Shown piece by piece: positions 36,773 through 47,545 of a DNA stretch of 64,000 nucleotides. Under the pieces are notes generated by a model. That model saw nothing but the letters and a program-made list of their open reading frames with translations. It made no database searches and was not told where the DNA came from. The stretch spans positions 12,170,001 to 12,234,000 of the forward strand of contig CM040103.1 in the NCBI GenBank assembly GCA_022496805.1, given 5' to 3'. Origin of the DNA: Pohlia nutans. Lineage: Eukaryota > Streptophyta > Bryopsida > Bryales > Mniaceae. Positions within the stretch are counted from its first letter, which is position 1. The number at the start of each line of letters is the position of its first letter. The translations under genes and the position numbers were made by a program.

Positions 36773-37313
36773 TCCCTAAATGACAGAGGGGGTAAGGGCA
36801 AAACCTAAATGTGTTATAAAATGTTGCTTCTACAACTTTGATGAAGTTTGGTCCAAAAGAGAAAATGAGAAGCACGATGTTTGGTAATTATCCGTACGGT
36901 CAAACTTTCAAAAAATGTTTTAGATACTCATTAAACAAATTTAGAAGCATTTATTGTTGAATATTCACCAAAATTACAAATTTTATCTTTAGAATTTGAA
37001 CTTTGATATGATTGGTTGAAACTAGACATTCTATTCTAAAGTTCAGAAAAGAAAAACTTTTGAAAGAGGGAACATCATTACTTTCCCGAAATAGTAATTT
37101 TTGTAACACTAGGACAATGTTGAGGTGTTTGTCTTTGAAAATTTCTTCTTGATGGAGTTTAACTCGGATTGACATGATTCAAATTGGGTTGGAAAGTAGA
37201 CTTGATTTCCTATTTGAAAATATAATTTTTTTCTTAAAAAATAAAATAAATCATTCCGAGCAACCCTTAAAAAAAGGCATCGACCATAAAATGGTGGTTT
37301 GGTCATTTAGGGG
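36773..37313 (-). mobile_element. TTAA element, family B (541 bp)
   Basis: TTAA at 36769-36772 and 37314-37317. Inverted relative to 28860. Ends TCCCTAAATGACAG and GGTCATTTAGGGG; the hairpin ACCAT-AAA-ATGGT lies near the right end. Confidence 0.87.
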
Positions 37314-37317
37314 TTAA

Positions 37318-38521
37318 TAGCAATTCGAGTCACTGGAAAAAATATTAGGCAAGAAAAGGCTGCGACTTGGTGCAACAATTGCATGCATGCAAAAAAACTA
37401 ATAATAATGAATGTCAAATGTGACGTGGCCAAAATTTGAGTTTTTTAAATTTTGATTTTAATAGTTATTTTGCATGCAGCTGCTGTACCTACTTGCATCC
37501 CTTTCTTGCTTTGAAGTTTTTCTAATGAGTCTTGGAAAATGGCGTCAATGGCTTATTGACTTGTCACGTCGACTTTTTTAGATGTCACAACCAATCCAAA
37601 AAACAATATGAGGCAGATTCTTAAAATTTTGAATTAATATGTGTTGAAACTGCTATCAGCTTACGATATAAGGCACTTTCATTCAAATATTGTAGATTTC
37701 ATCTATTTTTATTGTGAAAGATACTTGAGTTTTGTACAAAAAATTAAAATCAATAGGAACATTTTGTATGTCAACATAATGCCTTTTTAATCAAAATGGT
37801 TATCCAACAAGCATGTGTTGAACATGTCCTAGAACTATGATAAACACAAGAATTTCAAAAACATGCGCTAGTGTAAAATCTTACCAAGTCATTTACCAAA
37901 CACAATGGCATGATTTGATGAAAGTTTTGTACCCGTAGGTTCATAGTGTATAACCTTCTCGCATGTATTAAAAAAATGATGTTACCTAAACAAAATATAC
38001 TATTTATTGTTCACCTTTCACTTGCATGTTCATTCTTCGTGCCAAATAAAAAACACTCTTTGAGCTTTTCAATGTAAAGCGAGTTATTTATCTACGGAAT
38101 CTACTTGACCAAGAGCTTTACGCCAAAGTTGAAATATATTTAAAACATGATTCAATAAGCCAAAAACCCTCCTGTGATTAGTAACTGAAGGACCAAAGTT
38201 AAGTATTTTTCATATCTCAACAAAACCAAATTGAGATGTGCAAATCCAATGCAATGTAGTGGTCCAAGTGTCTTTTCAAGTAATATTATTCCTAAGTTTT
38301 TCATTCTATAAACATCTCAAAATCCCAAAAACATCTCCAACTTAGTTGCTAAACCTCTAAAAAAACCCCTAACTCCAAATCCCTCTATGACGTTAATGCA
38401 ACCCATGAGCCCCATTTTCTAAAATTTCCATCTTGGGCATCCTAGTATCTTTTTTTGGCAATTTGTTTTTGCAAATTTGGAGCCTACTGGCTTGAAGTAG
38501 TCTAAGGAACTCTTTGGGAAT
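37318..38521. other. Intergenic; no gene seen
   Basis: AT-rich. A stretch near 37590-37680 (AATTTTGAATTAAT-TGTGTTG, TGCTATCA) recurs near 55185-55275, so an unclassified dispersed repeat is present. No gene is recognised. Confidence 0.4.
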
Positions 38522-38525
38522 TTAA

Positions 38526-39352
38526 CCCCTAAACGTTCTCACCCTTTTCAGATTTGGCAGTTTTTCAAAGATCCATTATAAAATACAACTAAGAGGAATA
38601 TTTTCAAGTTGATGAATGAATAAAAGTTGTATATTATGAATTTTAGATTCTATCCATACGGTTAGATTTGCGATTGCTATCACCAATATTTGTGAATAAA
38701 TTTTCAAACTTCAAATTTTGAGCTCTTTTGTGATAAGAATACAAATAAGATATTAGAGTCATTTGTAAAGGCATCCGGTCTTTTGTCCTCCTTTTTTCAT
38801 GGACCAGAGCTGGTCATCATGAATCTGACACCACTCCTCCGCATGGTCCCACCCCACTACCCAATTCTTCTCCCTCCCTCCAAATTTTTATGAATAAAAA
38901 TTTCAATCTATCCAGTGTTTTATTCTGGGTCTATAATGAGATCATGTCGATCCTGTCCTTTCTAAATTACAGGTCAAAACTCAAGTTTTAAGGGACTTTA
39001 CAAATAAATTTATTGACAATTTAATAATGAAACTTTTTGGGATGGGTTGAAATGTATTACTCTTAGTTTAGTGAATTTTGGAGATTTTTTGATTGCTTGA
39101 TTTTAGTATTTGACTTTGTCAAGAGCACTTTTAGACTAAAATTTTCAAAATTTTGAGTGAAACACTACAACATGAAATGAGGCATAAAAATTTCACAAAT
39201 CATCCCCTTTCTAATCGGATCACACATGCACGAAGCTAACTTCCCATAAAAGTTTCAGTAAAAATCCACACTGCAAAAAGTGCATGATGGATGAGAAATT
39301 GGAGTTCAAACCTGTACATCATGCAAAATATGCATGGTTGGGCGGTTAGGGG
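38526..39352 (-). mobile_element. TTAA element, family C, with nested insertion
   Basis: TTAA at 38522-38525 and 39353-39356. Close to 33804-34368, with the same CATGCA-AAATA-TGCATG hairpin. About 260 bp (about 38754-39013) interrupts it; the insert's ends share ATTTGTAAAG and CTTTACAAAT, with TTA on either side, suggesting a small Harbinger-like MITE. Confidence 0.85.
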
Positions 39353-39356
39353 TTAA

Positions 39357-40116
39357 AACCCTTGAACAAGGGGGTTATTTTTTTAAGGTGTCTCCCCTAC
39401 ATGCACAAAATAGGGAACAAATTTTGTCCTCTTGCATTAACGTCAAGGGGGAGACCACATAAATGTGATACATCGCCCTTCACCGAGCAACCAAAGAACT
39501 CATGGCGATATTACTAAACTCAAAACCTACTTTATATTAAAACAAATACCCAACCATCAATGCATTATTACTTTTATTGTGTAACTGTTACTATAGTGTC
39601 CATTCCCAAGAGGGAAGAATAGTTTTGTTCCAATGACCCTCTGTCCAGTCGGAACTGAGTCATTGACATTACGAACGGACACTTTATTCACGCCGGTCTT
39701 TGAAAGAGGACCAGAGTTTCTATCTACCGTAGGACCATAACAGATTCGTCCAAAAATAATTCTAAAAATAAAAAAACGTAAAAATCAGAAAATTCTGAAG
39801 ACAGAAAAACGAAAATAGAGTAAATTAGTTTTTGCAATATTTTGTTATTTCTAAGCTATTTAAAGTCATTTTTACTAATTTTTTGCTAAATAACGAAAAT
39901 TGAGAAATTCAGTTTTTGAGAGGCGAACCTTAATTTTTTCAAAAATAAAAATAAAATTCGTTTGCCAGGTGGCAAACTTGCTATGGTGTTACGGTATCTA
40001 GGGGGGATTTAGAGTGAGGACTAAAAGACCTTGGATGAGGAGAAATGTAGATCTCATGCAGATGAAGCAAAATAAATTGGGCTTGACAAGAATTCGTATA
40101 TATATATTTTTCAAGT
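39357..40116. other. Intergenic with dispersed repeats
   Basis: The segment 39595-39720 recurs in inverse orientation near 54685-54810 (AGTTTTGTTCCAAT, GAGTCATTGACATTAC, TATTCACGCC). A hairpin GTTTGCCA-GG-TGGCAAAC lies near 39960. No gene is recognised. Confidence 0.45.
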
Positions 40117-40396
40117 TACCGTAGTAGGAAGGCAGGGTCGGCACTTTCGTGTCGAATAATTAATTAAAGTTTGAAAAGTAGGGGTCGGCACTTTCAAAAA
40201 TAATTATTAAAAATTCGGCTATTAATAATTAACATTAAATTTTACTAGCGGCTACACGTTTTCCTTTGTTTTTTGTCTACAATTTTTGTTGACTTCATTT
40301 TTGTTGATTTTGACAAAATACTTGATAAATTTATTTATTTTTTCGGCATTTTTTTGGGGAATTATTTTCTGCCGACCCTGCCTTCCTACTACGGTA
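40117..40396. mobile_element. MITE upstream of the YaaW-like gene (280 bp)
   Basis: Inverted ends TACCGTAGTAGGAAGGCAGG and its complement are perfect for at least 25 bp (continuing GTCGGCA). TA on both sides suggests a mariner/Stowaway-type target. GGGTCGGCACTTTC occurs twice inside. It ends 212 bp before the start codon of the YaaW-like gene. Confidence 0.8.
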
Positions 40397-40608
40397 CACA
40401 TATAAATGTATAAATAATAATTAAAAAAAAGTATGAATAAATTTATATTTTCTCTCTCCCAATACCCTAACTCCCAACAGCACCCCCAAATGTACTCCGT
40501 TCCTAGATACCGCAAGCTCCGCCTCGGAAACAACGAAGGCAAAGAAAGCCCCGTCTCGCACCCCGCGCACCTCGCGTTTGTTGCTGCAGAAGAAGAAGAG
40601 ATCCAGCT

Positions 40609-43600
40609 ATGGAGCTCTGTTGCCGCGGGGTCGCCCCGGCTCGTTCCGCCCTGCCTGCTCATCGCCACCCTCGTCCCCTCAACCCCCTGGTACACACACC
40701 TTCAGCTCCCTCCTTGAATCCCCGTTCTCTTGTTTTTTTTTTCATTTTTTTTCGAAACAAACGGACAAATTCCATCAATAGAGGACTTCTTGTAGGTTTT
40801 CACTTTTGGTTGCGGCGAATCGTGTTTTTCAAATGTCCTCGGTGGACCAAGAGCCTCAGATTCTGCTTAATGTTTTGGTAGGTTTGAATTCTTGGAGTAT
40901 GAAGTCGGTGACATTTTCATGGCACTGGAGAGTGTATGAGTTTTGGTAATACAAGAATTAGTCTTCGTGTTTTTATACAGCAGTAGGACTACTTTCTTTT
41001 TTTTTTTTTTTTTTTTTGACTAACACATGCAATATTGTCTCATTTTGATCAATGGAGTTCAACTACGAATTCCTTGTTGTCATGATACATTAACCCCTAA
41101 AAGACCAAGAAGCCGAAATTGTGTCGCTTGGTAGGTCTGATGTGAGGTTCCTTTTGTTCAGTTTCATTCATTTTGGTCCAATACATGTAATATTCTTCAC
41201 TGATTCCAGTGATATAAAATTTGGTCCCATCTGAAAAATGTGATCACTTTAAAATGATGAATGCTTGGAACTTTAGGGGTTATAAGTGACCGTGTGAATA
41301 GGAATAGTGTTTTGTTTTTTGTTTTTTAGGTTTTAATATTGATGCATATGATGCAGGTTTGTAGCTCGAGTGCGAAGAGCTCCTTGAAAAAGGGGTTTGT
41401 ACTTGGGACGCAGTTGAGATTGGAAACGCATTACCCGAGAATTACGTCTGTTCAAGGAAGAAATGCGTTAAGAACAATCACAGGTATGACTGACTTTTGT
41501 TCAATGATAGTGGATGATTTTTTAACCCTTAAAAGGACCAAGGATTCATTGTTTTGAAATGGCAAATGCAATCGATCATATTGTGAAAAATATAATTCTT
41601 ATGGGACCAAAATTTATATTATCAGAATCAGTGAAGAACATTGCATGTGTTTGGTAAATTTCGAACAAAAAAGTCTACGTATGCCTACTCGAATCTGCTG
41701 AAAAAATTGAGGCCCACTTTGGGATTCTTGGTTAGAGATAGAGAAAAACTATATATATTTTGTAATTTTCTTAAAGGTCAAGTGCCGTTGTTGCTGTGAG
41801 CTTTCCTATTACTTTTGTTAGATCCTCTTTTGACACAAGGGCTTGCTTGTTGTGTGAAGCAGCTGCCTTTGACCCCGAGTTGCATTCGGTGCTGGAGTTG
41901 GCAAGTGATGCTGAGCTTTCCGAGCTTTCCAGCATACTTTATGGCCAAAGGTCACCTTCTTTCTTTTTAACAAATTGTGAAAGTGACGATGCAGTCCTTT
42001 TTGTTAACATAATTGGCAATGCGGCTAAAGAAAGTTTTGGGCATTTGTTTTAGCTATTTGAGTTAACCGAAAACAAAAGAAGAGTTGAAGAGGAGTTTCC
42101 TCTCTATATTTATATTTCCTGACAATCATTGTTCATGAATAGTCCCCATGGTCGGGTCCCCATGGTCGGGGCTCTTGGCTTGGGGGAGCGCGTGGGAACT
42201 CTCCTCTAGCATTGGATAGCCCTCAAGTTCCACACCGCAGGGCCTTACTTTAGATTAGTCTCCAACTCACCATAGACTAGTTTTGTTGTCTTTTTGAACT
42301 GAAAATGAGTTGGAAGGTGAGTATGAGGTGAGTTTCCACTTTGAGGCACTCTTTTCGGTTAACTCTATTGACATATTATTTAAGGTTTCTGATATTTTTT
42401 TGATTTGCAGCCCTCTGAGTCCCCTGCTCAAATCAGTTGCCCCTGGAGATGGCTCCAACAGAGGCACGATTGCGGAGGCAATGCATGAACAGGAGTATGG
42501 AGGTCGAGACGCTCTCATGGAGAGGCTAGAATCAAGATTCATGTTTCTCGCCGCCGATGCTAAAGCCACTCTTAGGTAATAAGATTTTATGTCTTTTTTC
42601 AATGCTTGTGCAACGAGCTATTTGTATTATTGCTCATGAACATCTTCTTCAGCATGTATGTTCAGCTGATCTGGGTTTCATTGTGTAGAAGAAAAGTTGA
42701 TCTTAACTTTATATTCTTGTTCTTTTACATGGGACGTTATTTTGCTCAAAACTTAACCCTTAACCCCTAAACGTCCCTTGGGAACCGTATATACGGTCAC
42801 CGTATGTGGTGTATTTCATACTGTACTATGTACCCAAACATGTCAACACATATACCATTGGATAGATAATTTGTCAATTATTGCATTCATTTGAATGTTG
42901 TTTCAGCATATGAATACAATTGTGCTCAAATACACAGATGTATAGGCTGATGTACGTGGCCGCTGCGGCACTCTCAGACCTTTAAGGGTTAATCCCTAAA
43001 TGCCTACAGCCCTCTCCATATTTGGAGAATTGCAAAGATGCATTATAAAATGCAACTGATAGAGATATTTGAACTTGATGTATGAATAAAAGTTGTACAT
43101 TATGAATTTTAGATTCTATCCATACGGTTAGATCTATGATTGCAATCACCAAGATTTTTGTATAAAATTTGAAACCTTCAATTCAAAATCCTTTTGTAAT
43201 TTGATTATAAATAAGATATTGACAATTTGTTGTGATGGGTTGAAATGTAATACTCTAAGTGTAGTGATTTTTTTTAGATTCTTTGGTTGCTTAATTTTAC
43301 GAGTTGACTTTTTCAAGAGCACTTTTGATTCGTTTTGAACTAAGATCTTAAATTTTTTTGGTGAATCACTGCAACATGAAATGAGGCATAATTTTTTTAC
43401 AAATCATCCCCTTTCTAATCGGTTCACACATACATGAAGCTAACTTCCCATAAAATCTATAGTAAAAAATCCACACTACAAAATGTGCATGACAAATGAG
43501 AAAATGTGGATGAAATCTGTACATTGTCCAAAAATTGGACGCCTAGGTAGTTAGGGGTTTAAGGACCAAGAAGCCTAAATTGGGCCTTGTATGTTTTAGA

Positions 43601-46600
43601 GCAATTTGAGTAGGTCACGTGTGAACTTTCTTTTGTTCAAATTTATATGTTTGTTGACCAACACATGCAATGCTCTTCACTAATTTCTGTGATATAAAAT
43701 CTGGTTCCACCTGAAGTAAATTTTCACAATATGATTGATTGTATTTGTCATTTTAAAACCATGAATCCTTGGTCCTAAATTAGGGGTTAAGCTAGAGATT
43801 GTTTTGCTCAAAAGTTATTCTATTTGTTTGATGATTTGAGAAGGGGATTGTGGGAATGGCAGTGGGCGGAGACCAACGTATCGTGATGTTCTTTTGAGGG
43901 TACGTTCAAAGCTTCATGTTCCCTGTTCTGTCAAGCTGTCCACGGAGGACATGGAGGCTGAAATCTTTCTGCATTTGCTTCAGGACTATTCCAGGTACTT
44001 GGTGATATTTGCAATTGAGCAGCATTTGGTGAGCAATACCAATTTGGTCTGTTTTCCTCTTGGGAGTTTGTTCTCACCGGGCTCTGTTCAACTGACCACT
44101 GTTGATGTGAATATGGCAGTCAACCTAAAAGGAAGCGGCCGCAATCGAAGCGAAGAGTGCCATACTTGGAAGCTATTGAAAGAGCTAAGGGCAGTCGTTT
44201 TCGTGATAACATTTCATCAGCCATTCGTCTCGGAAGTGAGGAGTTGCTTACAACCATCCTCAAGGCATGAGCTACATTGGCATTTCAGCTGGATGCAATT
44301 GCTTATATTAACCCTTAAAAGTCCAGATTGCCCATTCCAACCAGTATTATACGGCCGTATTTCATTCTATTTGGAATGGTTCTACACCTCCTATGAGTTT
44401 CATATCAAAAGTGAAGTTCAAATTCATGTCTACATGGTCTTAAAAGCTATTGAGATCTCAATTTGGAACTTTCTACGTACAACAAATGTCAAATATACGG
44501 CAACGTATAAGCTATCCCCAAGGACCTTTAAGGGTTAAAATTATTCTTGCTGGCAAAATGTCATCAATGGTTCATTTAGTGTTTGCTATATCTTCATTAC
44601 TATCATGGTGTCAAGCTTATGGAAATTGACTTTATTCATTGTCATCCTATTCTAATATTTGCTTGTCTTCTTTCTATCACAGGGTAGCAGTGCAGTTACT
44701 ATGTCCACCCTTCAAAGATTTGTAAGCTTCTTTTCTTTACATTATGTATCCTTCTACATTTGTATCCTGCTAAGTTCTGTTTTTTCAATTACCCGTGTAT
44801 TCCACCTTCAAACACGTTAGTGATTCGATTTGTTTGGAAATGTATTAATACTTGTGCAGATAACGAAGAAATTGTCGGGTAAAGTTCTCGTGGAAACTGC
44901 GCGTTACCAGCTTGCTAAGGAGGCTTTAGTGAAGGTATGTTCTGAGAGAGCAATTTCAATGTCTGATGTTATTTCAAATGGTTCTTTGGTTAGTGTGTGA
45001 ACTGTCCATGTTTGCAATACTTCCAGGGGGGAATAGTGAAAGGGTTTCTTGTTTGAGTTTATAGTAACTGTCATTCAATATTAGGATCAGACTATGAAGA
45101 GTTTCTGGTCCAGTGAAGCCTTAGGGCCGCTTCACACTATGGCCGAAGGTCGAGAGGCCGTCGATTTCCACCAATCAAATTGCATGAAACCATGGGTTCG
45201 GCCTCTCGACCCTTCACACTAGAGGCCAAAGTCCAAAGGCCGTGAACCTCCAAAATGCTTACATGGTAACACTTTTTGACCAAAGTGATGGCCTCTCGAG
45301 AGGAAGTTTGGGTTGGACGGGAATGGAAACCCAAACTATGGTCGAGAGGCCGTCGATTTCTTTTCATAAAAAATGAAGACTATATTTTATTGCCTATTTT
45401 CAGTAGATTTCTTTGGACTCTCAATCCCACGGCCTCTCGACTTGGACGGCCATAGTGTGAAGCGGTCCTAATTCATGAGTCCCTTGCTTTTGACCTGTAT
45501 GTATATGCAAGTGCACAATCAATAGTTAGATGCTGTGCATCAATATGCGAGTCCGTAATGTCATCTACCAGAGTAGCTTTATTACGTCTTGCACAAAGCT
45601 TGACATCGAACAAATTTGATGAAGCACAGGGTGGTCAAGTTGTGGCTGCTAAATTGGAAAGTCAAGTGGCCATGCTGGCAGCTAGACAGGTCAGCTACAA
45701 TCTCATATACTCATGAAATTCTTAACCCCGAAATGTTCATGTAAAAATAGCAACTTTACTTTTGAATCTACTAGTTGATAGCCCAATTTGGGCTTCTCGG
45801 TTGCTTTTGGGGTTAATGTGAAGTGCCTATATAGATGAACAATCTTTGTGTTGTTTTGAATGCATGCACCATATCGGTTTTCTATTCTAGAAATTGCACA
45901 AACTTACATCTTTTGGATTGTTCCGCAGACACTTGCAGGAGCAGCAGCTCGATACATGACTCTACGGAGCACTATGATGGTCCTTGGACCTTTGTACGTG
46001 TCCATTCTTATAAGTTGTCCCTCTCTAATATGACATGTTTGGGAAGCCCTACCTTCAAGGTGGCAGGACATGGATTGGCCACAGAAATGACTTGTCACGT
46101 GCGTATTGCTTAAAACATTAATATTGTCATATTTTGGAGTGTCATATTATGGAGGGTAGACTGTAGCTGTGCTTGAACTAATTTGACCAATCTCCTGATA
46201 TTGGACCTGTTCAGCAAACTGATACTGTCAGTGTGTTATTTCATGCAGGTTGTGGGGTACTTTTCTAGCAGATATTGTCATCAGGTCCATTGGGACAGAT
46301 TACGCAAGAGTAGTGCGGGCCATCTATGCATTTGCCCAGGTAAAAATCTATGGTGTGCTGTTACCGTAACATTCTTGTTGAGCAAGCACAAAAAAGGAAT
46401 CCCTGACACATGAAAAAGGAATCCTCGGTGCCTTTTTTTGCAACTATTTGAATAAGACGTGTGAGTTCCTAAAGCTAATGAACTATTATCTTCACATGAG
46501 AGCTTTAATTTCACTCATTTGGCATGACTGTTTTAAATCACTCTTACTTGGCATTGTTCTTGAAAGTGCCATGCCACTACTATCATAGGTCAATAACACG

Positions 46601-47545
46601 AATGTGCCAAATCTATCCATTTAGTTAGTTCGTTTTGTATGTTACGTTGAGATCTCCTAGACCGTATGCCCGCCAACTGCGTTCAGAAAGTTCTTTACGA
46701 GAAGGGGTGCACCAAAGTTGTTTCATAGCTTTTGTACCTACGGTGTGAAAGTTATGGATCTGGTATCGAATTTCGTCACAAATTTTGGGGTTCTTGTTAA
46801 TTCTAAAAAGAAAATAAAATGTAAAAGCGCTGAACAGGGAACACTAACAGGGCCACACTAGTAATTATTATTTTAAAATGTTTTTCATTTCCACACTACG
46901 AATATCCCTAAGATTCCTCGTTTCACCATACATTTCTTGAAAAAATAATTTCCAAAACTTGAATCAATTTGTGGCGAACTAGCTATTAACCTACAGTACT
47001 CCAGAATGCTACCCATTTGATGCTGTTCTGAATTGTTCTGAATAGAGATATCAGTAATATGCAAGCAGTTTAGGGTTTAGGGTTTTCACATCTATTATCT
47101 TAAATGCAGAGTGTCACGACCCCTGTGTCACGAAATCCGTCACGTTTTCATCCAAGTCTTCCATCCATCACTTATCATCCAGTATCTCATCATATATCAT
47201 TTTCATCCATTTTTATTCATTTGCCTATTTTGTGAGATTATTTTCATCTATACTCAAAAGTTTCAATTTCTTTCGATCAACATTCTTTGCAATGGAGTCC
47301 ATGTTTCTTGATCATGTTTATTTAGTTTTGTGTTGCATTGCAACATGAGATTTGCGAGTGAGTTATGTTCACAGGAACGACGTAGTTTTGTGTTGCATTG
47401 CAACATGAGATTTGCGAGTGAGTTATGTTCACAGGAACGACGTCATTTTATGTGATGTAGTTTTTTTTGACTGTTTGGGGTTTGGAATGTTGTGCAGATA
47501 AGGCTATCACGAACATATGGGTGGACACGTGCAGAAATTGTTTGA
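40609..47545 (+). CDS. YaaW/UPF0174-like protein, probably plastid-targeted, 12 exons
   Basis: CDS join(40609..40689, 41357..41466, 41822..41950, 42411..42575, 43863..43994, 44120..44264, 44683..44721, 44860..44934, 45630..45689, 45929..45993, 46249..46339, 47498..47545), 379 residues. The N-terminus MELCCRGVAPARSALPAHR looks like a plastid transit peptide. The rest resembles bacterial YaaW (UPF0174/DUF3944) and its plant homologues: ELASDAELSELSSILYG, SPLLKSV, RPTYRDVLLRVRSKL, KLSGKVLVETARYQLAKEAL, AGAAARYMTLRSTMMVLGP, LWGTFLADIVIRSIGTDYAR, IYAFAQIRLSRTYGW. The biochemical function of the family is unknown. The exon 2 donor is uncertain: CACAG|GTATGA is stronger but breaks frame, so AATGC|GTTAAG was used. 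Intron 6 has a GC donor. Seven TTAA elements and a MITE sit in introns. Confidence 0.82.
41094..41279 (+). mobile_element. TTAA element, family E, in intron 1
   Basis: Starts CCCCTAAAAGACCAAGAAGCC after TTAA 41090-41093 in pieces matching family E, and ends TGGAACTTTAGGGG before TTAT (41280-41283, decayed). Contains TTCTTCACTGATTCCAGTGATA, the family E signature. Confidence 0.78.
41526..41735 (-). mobile_element. TTAA element, family E, in intron 2
   Basis: TTAA 41522-41525 then CCCTTAAAAGGACCAAGG. The right end has lost its GGGG (ends near TTCTTGGTTAG). Inverted family E body (ATCAGTGAAGAACATTGCATG). The hairpin here is CCCA-CTT-TGGG. Confidence 0.68.
42764..42988 (+). mobile_element. TTAA element with CCGTATATACGG palindrome
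   Basis: Doubled left edge (TTAACCC at 42753-42759, TTAA at 42760-42763). Right TTAA 42989-42992 is shared with the next element. Ends CCCCTAAACGTCC and CAGACCTTTAAGGG. The palindrome CCGTATATACGG lies just inside the left end. Lies in intron 4 of the YaaW-like gene. Confidence 0.82.
42993..43557 (-). mobile_element. TTAA element, family C, in intron 4
   Basis: Inverted family C copy between TTAA 42989-42992 and TTAA 43559-43562. Ends TCCCTAAATGCC and TAGTTAGGGG. The hairpin is GTCCAA-AAA-TTGGAC. Confidence 0.85.
43563..43786 (+). mobile_element. TTAA element, family E, in intron 4
   Basis: Begins GGACCAAGAAGCC directly after TTAA 43559-43562 and has lost the terminal CCCCTAAA; ends GGTCCTAAATTAGGGG before TTAA 43787-43790. 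Contains TTCACTAATTTCTGTGATATAAAA. Confidence 0.75.
44312..44534 (+). mobile_element. TTAA element, family D, in GC-donor intron 6
   Basis: TTAA at 44308-44311 and 44535-44538. Ends CCCTTAAAAGTCC and GGACCTTTAAGGG. CCATTCCAA pairs with TTGGAATGG around an inner ATACGGCCGTAT palindrome, giving a large subterminal hairpin. It begins 47 bp after the exon 6 boundary. Confidence 0.88.
45121..45472. mobile_element. MITE in intron 8 of the YaaW-like gene
   Basis: Inverted ends TTAGGGCCGCTTCACACTAT and ATAGTGTGAAGCGGTCCTAA, about 25 bp with one mismatch. The motif GGTCGAGAGGCCGTCGATTT occurs twice and its inverse GGCCTCTCGA several times inside. The TTA/TAA edges suggest a Harbinger-type target; the superfamily is not certain. 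Confidence 0.78.
45726..45812 (-). mobile_element. Mini TTAA element, family E (87 bp)
   Basis: TTAA at 45722-45725 and 45813-45816. Ends CCCCGAAATG and GCTTTTGGGG. It retains the family E hairpin GCCCAA-T-TTGGGC next to GCTTCTCGGT. The smallest intact copy here; lies in intron 9 of the YaaW-like gene. Confidence 0.75.
47108..47442 (+). repeat. Dispersed repeat with 60-bp exact tandem copy
   Basis: 47108-47345 is an inverted relative of 36464-36718. A 60-bp unit beginning TAGTTTTGTGTTGCATTGCA is present twice with no difference at 47323-47382 and 47383-47442, so the duplication is recent. It lies in the last intron of the YaaW-like gene. Confidence 0.85.

Noticed and set aside
40252..40695. 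Open frame on the minus strand upstream of the YaaW-like gene
   Set aside because: It spans a MITE and the antisense of exon 1; no domain is seen.
43894..44538. Single 214-residue reading frame over the YaaW-like gene
   Set aside because: It runs through an intron and into a TTAA element; only 43894-43994 in that frame matches the family, and the downstream exon 44120-44264 is read in another frame.
47068..47087. Interstitial telomere array (TTTAGGG repeats)
   Set aside because: Only about two and a half units (TTTAGGGTTTAGGGTTTT); too short to call a telomeric tract.
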